Shown: positions 61,739-64,000 of the stretch, piece after piece
Layout of the letters: each line of letters begins with the position of its first letter
How positions within the stretch are numbered: position 1 is the first letter of the stretch
Source of the DNA: Phoronis australis
Lineage: Eukaryota > Phoronida > Phoronidae
Length of the DNA stretch: 64,000 nt
Direction of reading: 5' to 3'
Assembly: GCA_002633005.1 (NCBI GenBank)
Contig: NMRA01000175.1
Span: 89,334-153,333, forward strand
Notes under the pieces: generated by a model
Seen by the model: the letters and a program-made list of their open reading frames with translations, nothing else
What the model was told of the DNA's origin: nothing
Database searches by the model: none
Made by a program: the position numbers and the translations under genes

Positions 61739-61963
61739 GCAGTAGGCCTACTGTAGGAATCGACACATCCCGTAGTTTGGATCGTTTGCAGTAGGCCCAC
61801 TGTAGGAATCGACACATCCCGTAGTTTGGATCGTTTGCAGTAGGCCTATTGTAGGAATCGACACATCCCGTAGTTTGGATCGTTTGCAGCAGGCCTACTG
61901 TTGGAATCGACACATCCCGTAGTTTGGATCGTTTGCAGTAGGCCTACTGAAGGAATCGACACA
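61739..61963. repeat. 49-bp tandem repeat, 4.6 copies, with palindromic AGTAGGCCTACT
   Basis: Units start at 61739, 61788, 61837, 61886 and 61935 (partial). Units are nearly identical and hold the 12-bp palindrome AGTAGGCCTACT in most copies, followed by GGAATCGACACATCCCGTAG. Confidence 0.95.
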
Positions 61964-63111
61964 GAAACTCCTCATTTTGCTAACATGATTGTCTTTGTAA
62001 TCTATTCTGGATAATTGTTCATTCGTTTTCATGTTATAACTGTGCTTTCAGTTGAAAGGGAAATAATCGTGTCAGAGTTTATTTGAGTTTCGTTTAGTAT
62101 CTAGCAGACAATGCACGGATACCTTTAACAAATTTAAATATATTCTCTGTTCTCGTCATTGTTTATCAGTTTCATCATGATTGCAGTCGGTCCCACATCC
62201 ATTACGGTTACGTTTAACGCAAAATTCGTTAAAATTGGGAAAGAGAATTTTTTAACCAAACGTACTGTGACAAGTCTTAATAGTCAACAAGAAGCCCTTT
62301 TTGCTTCGGCAACGCTAGTCCGATATTCTTTTTTCAATGTAATTCACAACTCAAGGTTTGAGTGACACGAATGCGCTCAGGAGGCTTGAATTTTTAAGTG
62401 TACAGATTTATGACGCTTTTCTCGTTCGCAACTTACGAAAATATGTATCTATTTCTGGTGGACAAATCGATTCTTTACATCATGCTCATGCCGACTTCTG
62501 AAATTTTTTAAAGGATATAGCTCACCAAATTTTGACAAGAGGAATATGGCACATTTTAGGTCCGCCAAATTCGACAGAAGATTGCGCAACTTTACCGTAT
62601 GTTCTGTAGATTTGCGGATTATTTAGTCTTGTCACCGTAAATAAGTGTACAGCGAGGAAACCTTTTTTGGTACGTGTCTTGCGTCTAGGTAACACCCCCT
62701 TTTGAAGCGAACAGAAATGTGTGAATAGAGCTAGACGTACCAATAGGAAAGCGTAATCTGTGTGCAACACTGCTTCCCAAGGTCCATATTGATTACGCGG
62801 ATTCATACGTCAGACTTCACAGCCAGGGATACATGATCACAACCACACTGACTGTGGAGAATTTGTTGCTGTAGTAGGCTGGCAGGCTCGTCATCATAGG
62901 TGGATGACAACGGGGGTCCTGCAATTTTTTAAAAAACCTAATATGTTTTTTCTATAATTAAAAGGTCATCTCTGTCGTGACGTGACTTGAACCCGGGATT
63001 TTATGGTAATTGTTCAGATGTTCTAGTCCTCTAAGTTACAGAAACCACCGGTCTAATGCAGAAATCCAATCACACTTACATTAGGCATCTTATCCAAGCT
63101 GTAGAGTGCAC
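61964..63111. other. Gene-free stretch
   Basis: No gene recognised. A degenerate tRNA-like segment on the - strand (62970-63045) is listed separately. Confidence 0.5.
62970..63045 (-). repeat. Degenerate tRNA-like sequence
   Basis: On the - strand TTTCTGT and ACAGAGA can form a seven-pair acceptor stem, spaced 76 nt end to end, with a B box (GGGTTCAAGTC) in place. The D and anticodon arms do not fold well. It is a pseudogene or SINE head. Confidence 0.3.
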
Positions 63112-63126
63112 CCACACACACACACG

Positions 63127-63158
<32 letters not shown>

Positions 63159-63175
63159 CACACACACACACACGC
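63112..63175. repeat. (CA)n microsatellite
   Basis: CA dinucleotide run with three CG interruptions. Confidence 0.95.
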
Positions 63176-63680
63176 AGCACACATATAATTTTGTCCAACA
63201 GATGGCGTGTAAGAAGAGTATTAACTCTTAATTATAGCAGACCAAGGGTGCAATTTCTTACATTTCAATGACATACATATTATAGCAGATGACACAATAA
63301 TAAAAATTTTTGGAAAGATGAACAATAAAAAGCGTCACATGATCGGACAGAGAAAGAGAATGGGAGGAGATTGAGGCATTGTACAGAGCTACTTACAGCA
63401 TGCTGCCACCAGGATAACAAACCCTAACCCCAGGTGGCAAGGTTTGAGGTGCAGACGTTTACCCAAATGCTGGAGCAGCTGCCATATGTTCGCTCACTAG
63501 GACCATAGATAAGGCTTAAAGGTAACACGGAGGCATATGAATAGAGCGAAAGTAGGTAGTAATAGTGAGACAGAGTAAATGGATAAGAATTATGCTGGGG
63601 TAGAATCTTATAAACATCGCTGACTACCAAAAGAGAGAAAAGGAGATAAATTATATTTACAATGTGGATACTTATAAATC

Positions 63681-63912
63681 AGGGGCCTGTTCCACGAGAA
63701 CTGACTTGTCTAAGACAATTTTTTTAATTTCAGTCACTTTTAAGATAAACCTTAAACTTGTCTCAAAACCGTTTCAAGAAACAAATCTTAAGCTTGGCTT
63801 ATGTTTTGTCTAAAGTTTGTTTATCTTTTCGGATGTGGAATTTTCAAAGTTGGGATGTTTGGACAAATCTTAGACATCAGTCAAAATGAACTTAAGCCAG
63901 TTTCTTGGAACG
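63681..63912. mobile_element. GGGGCCT/AACTTAAG family element, copy 2
   Basis: The full-length relative of 43857-44070: GGGGCCTGTTCCACGAGAAC at the left and AAATGAACTTAAGCCAG at the right, with right-end TTTCTTGGAACGGA inverted to the left end. Confidence 0.55.
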
Positions 63913-64000
63913 GATACCAGAGGTGGAAGCAATAGCGGCACCGTTGAGGATTGTGCAGTAGTTGAGTGAGGGAGGTATAAGAAACATCGAGTGACACCTG

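Noticed and set aside
61731-61913. Repetitive - strand ORF (SIPTVGLL repeats)
   Set aside because: It is produced by the 49-bp tandem array, whose unit length changes frame at each copy.
63056-63271. ORF with a His-Thr repeat peptide
   Set aside because: It is the translation of the CA microsatellite.
1-64000. Viral or retroelement reverse-transcriptase, integrase or capsid sequence
   Set aside because: I looked for typical conserved motifs in all long frames and saw none. The mobile elements here are non-autonomous DNA transposons and tRNA-like repeats.

Overview
This is eukaryotic (metazoan) genomic DNA. It is AT-rich, most of the window is intron or intergenic, coding exons are bounded by GT/AG splice sites, and many short DNA-transposon derivatives are present. 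The two recognisable genes are a ciliary gene and a phospholipid-scramblase-family gene. Gene-structure style and repeat content (hAT-like, Tc1/mariner-like and TTAA-flanked THAP elements) suggest an invertebrate, perhaps a lophotrochozoan or non-vertebrate deuterostome. The sequence alone does not settle the lineage.

Layout. (1) 1-16.2 kb: no confidently recognised protein gene. It holds decayed repeats, a MITE, an element with a 7-bp target duplication and a 17-C tract, CTCF-like motifs, and one possible short exon at 420-487. (2) 16.2-18.6 kb, + strand: a 750-codon single-coding-exon gene of the XK-related (XKR/CED-8) family with an unusually long cytosolic tail. (3) 18.6-21.6 kb: the shared convergent 3' region, with a 43-bp tandem repeat that overlaps the XKR stop codon and a 273-bp MITE. 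(4) 21,578-56,702, - strand: a complete IFT172 gene. I rebuilt it as 39 coding exons joined in phase (5,259 nt with stop, 1,752 residues). Its introns hold most of the window's mobile elements, including a three-level nest in intron 35: a TTAA-flanked THAP-domain element whose THAP reading frame is split by a hAT-like MITE. (5) 56.7-64 kb: the IFT172 promoter side, a 302-bp near-perfect palindrome made of two head-to-head MITEs, a tRNA-like repeat containing an 11-bp minisatellite, a 49-bp tandem repeat, a CA microsatellite and weak candidates for further genes.

Functionally, the XKR protein (plasma-membrane lipid scrambling or apoptotic phosphatidylserine exposure) and IFT172 (IFT-B anterograde ciliary transport) are not known to work together. 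They are convergent neighbours here.
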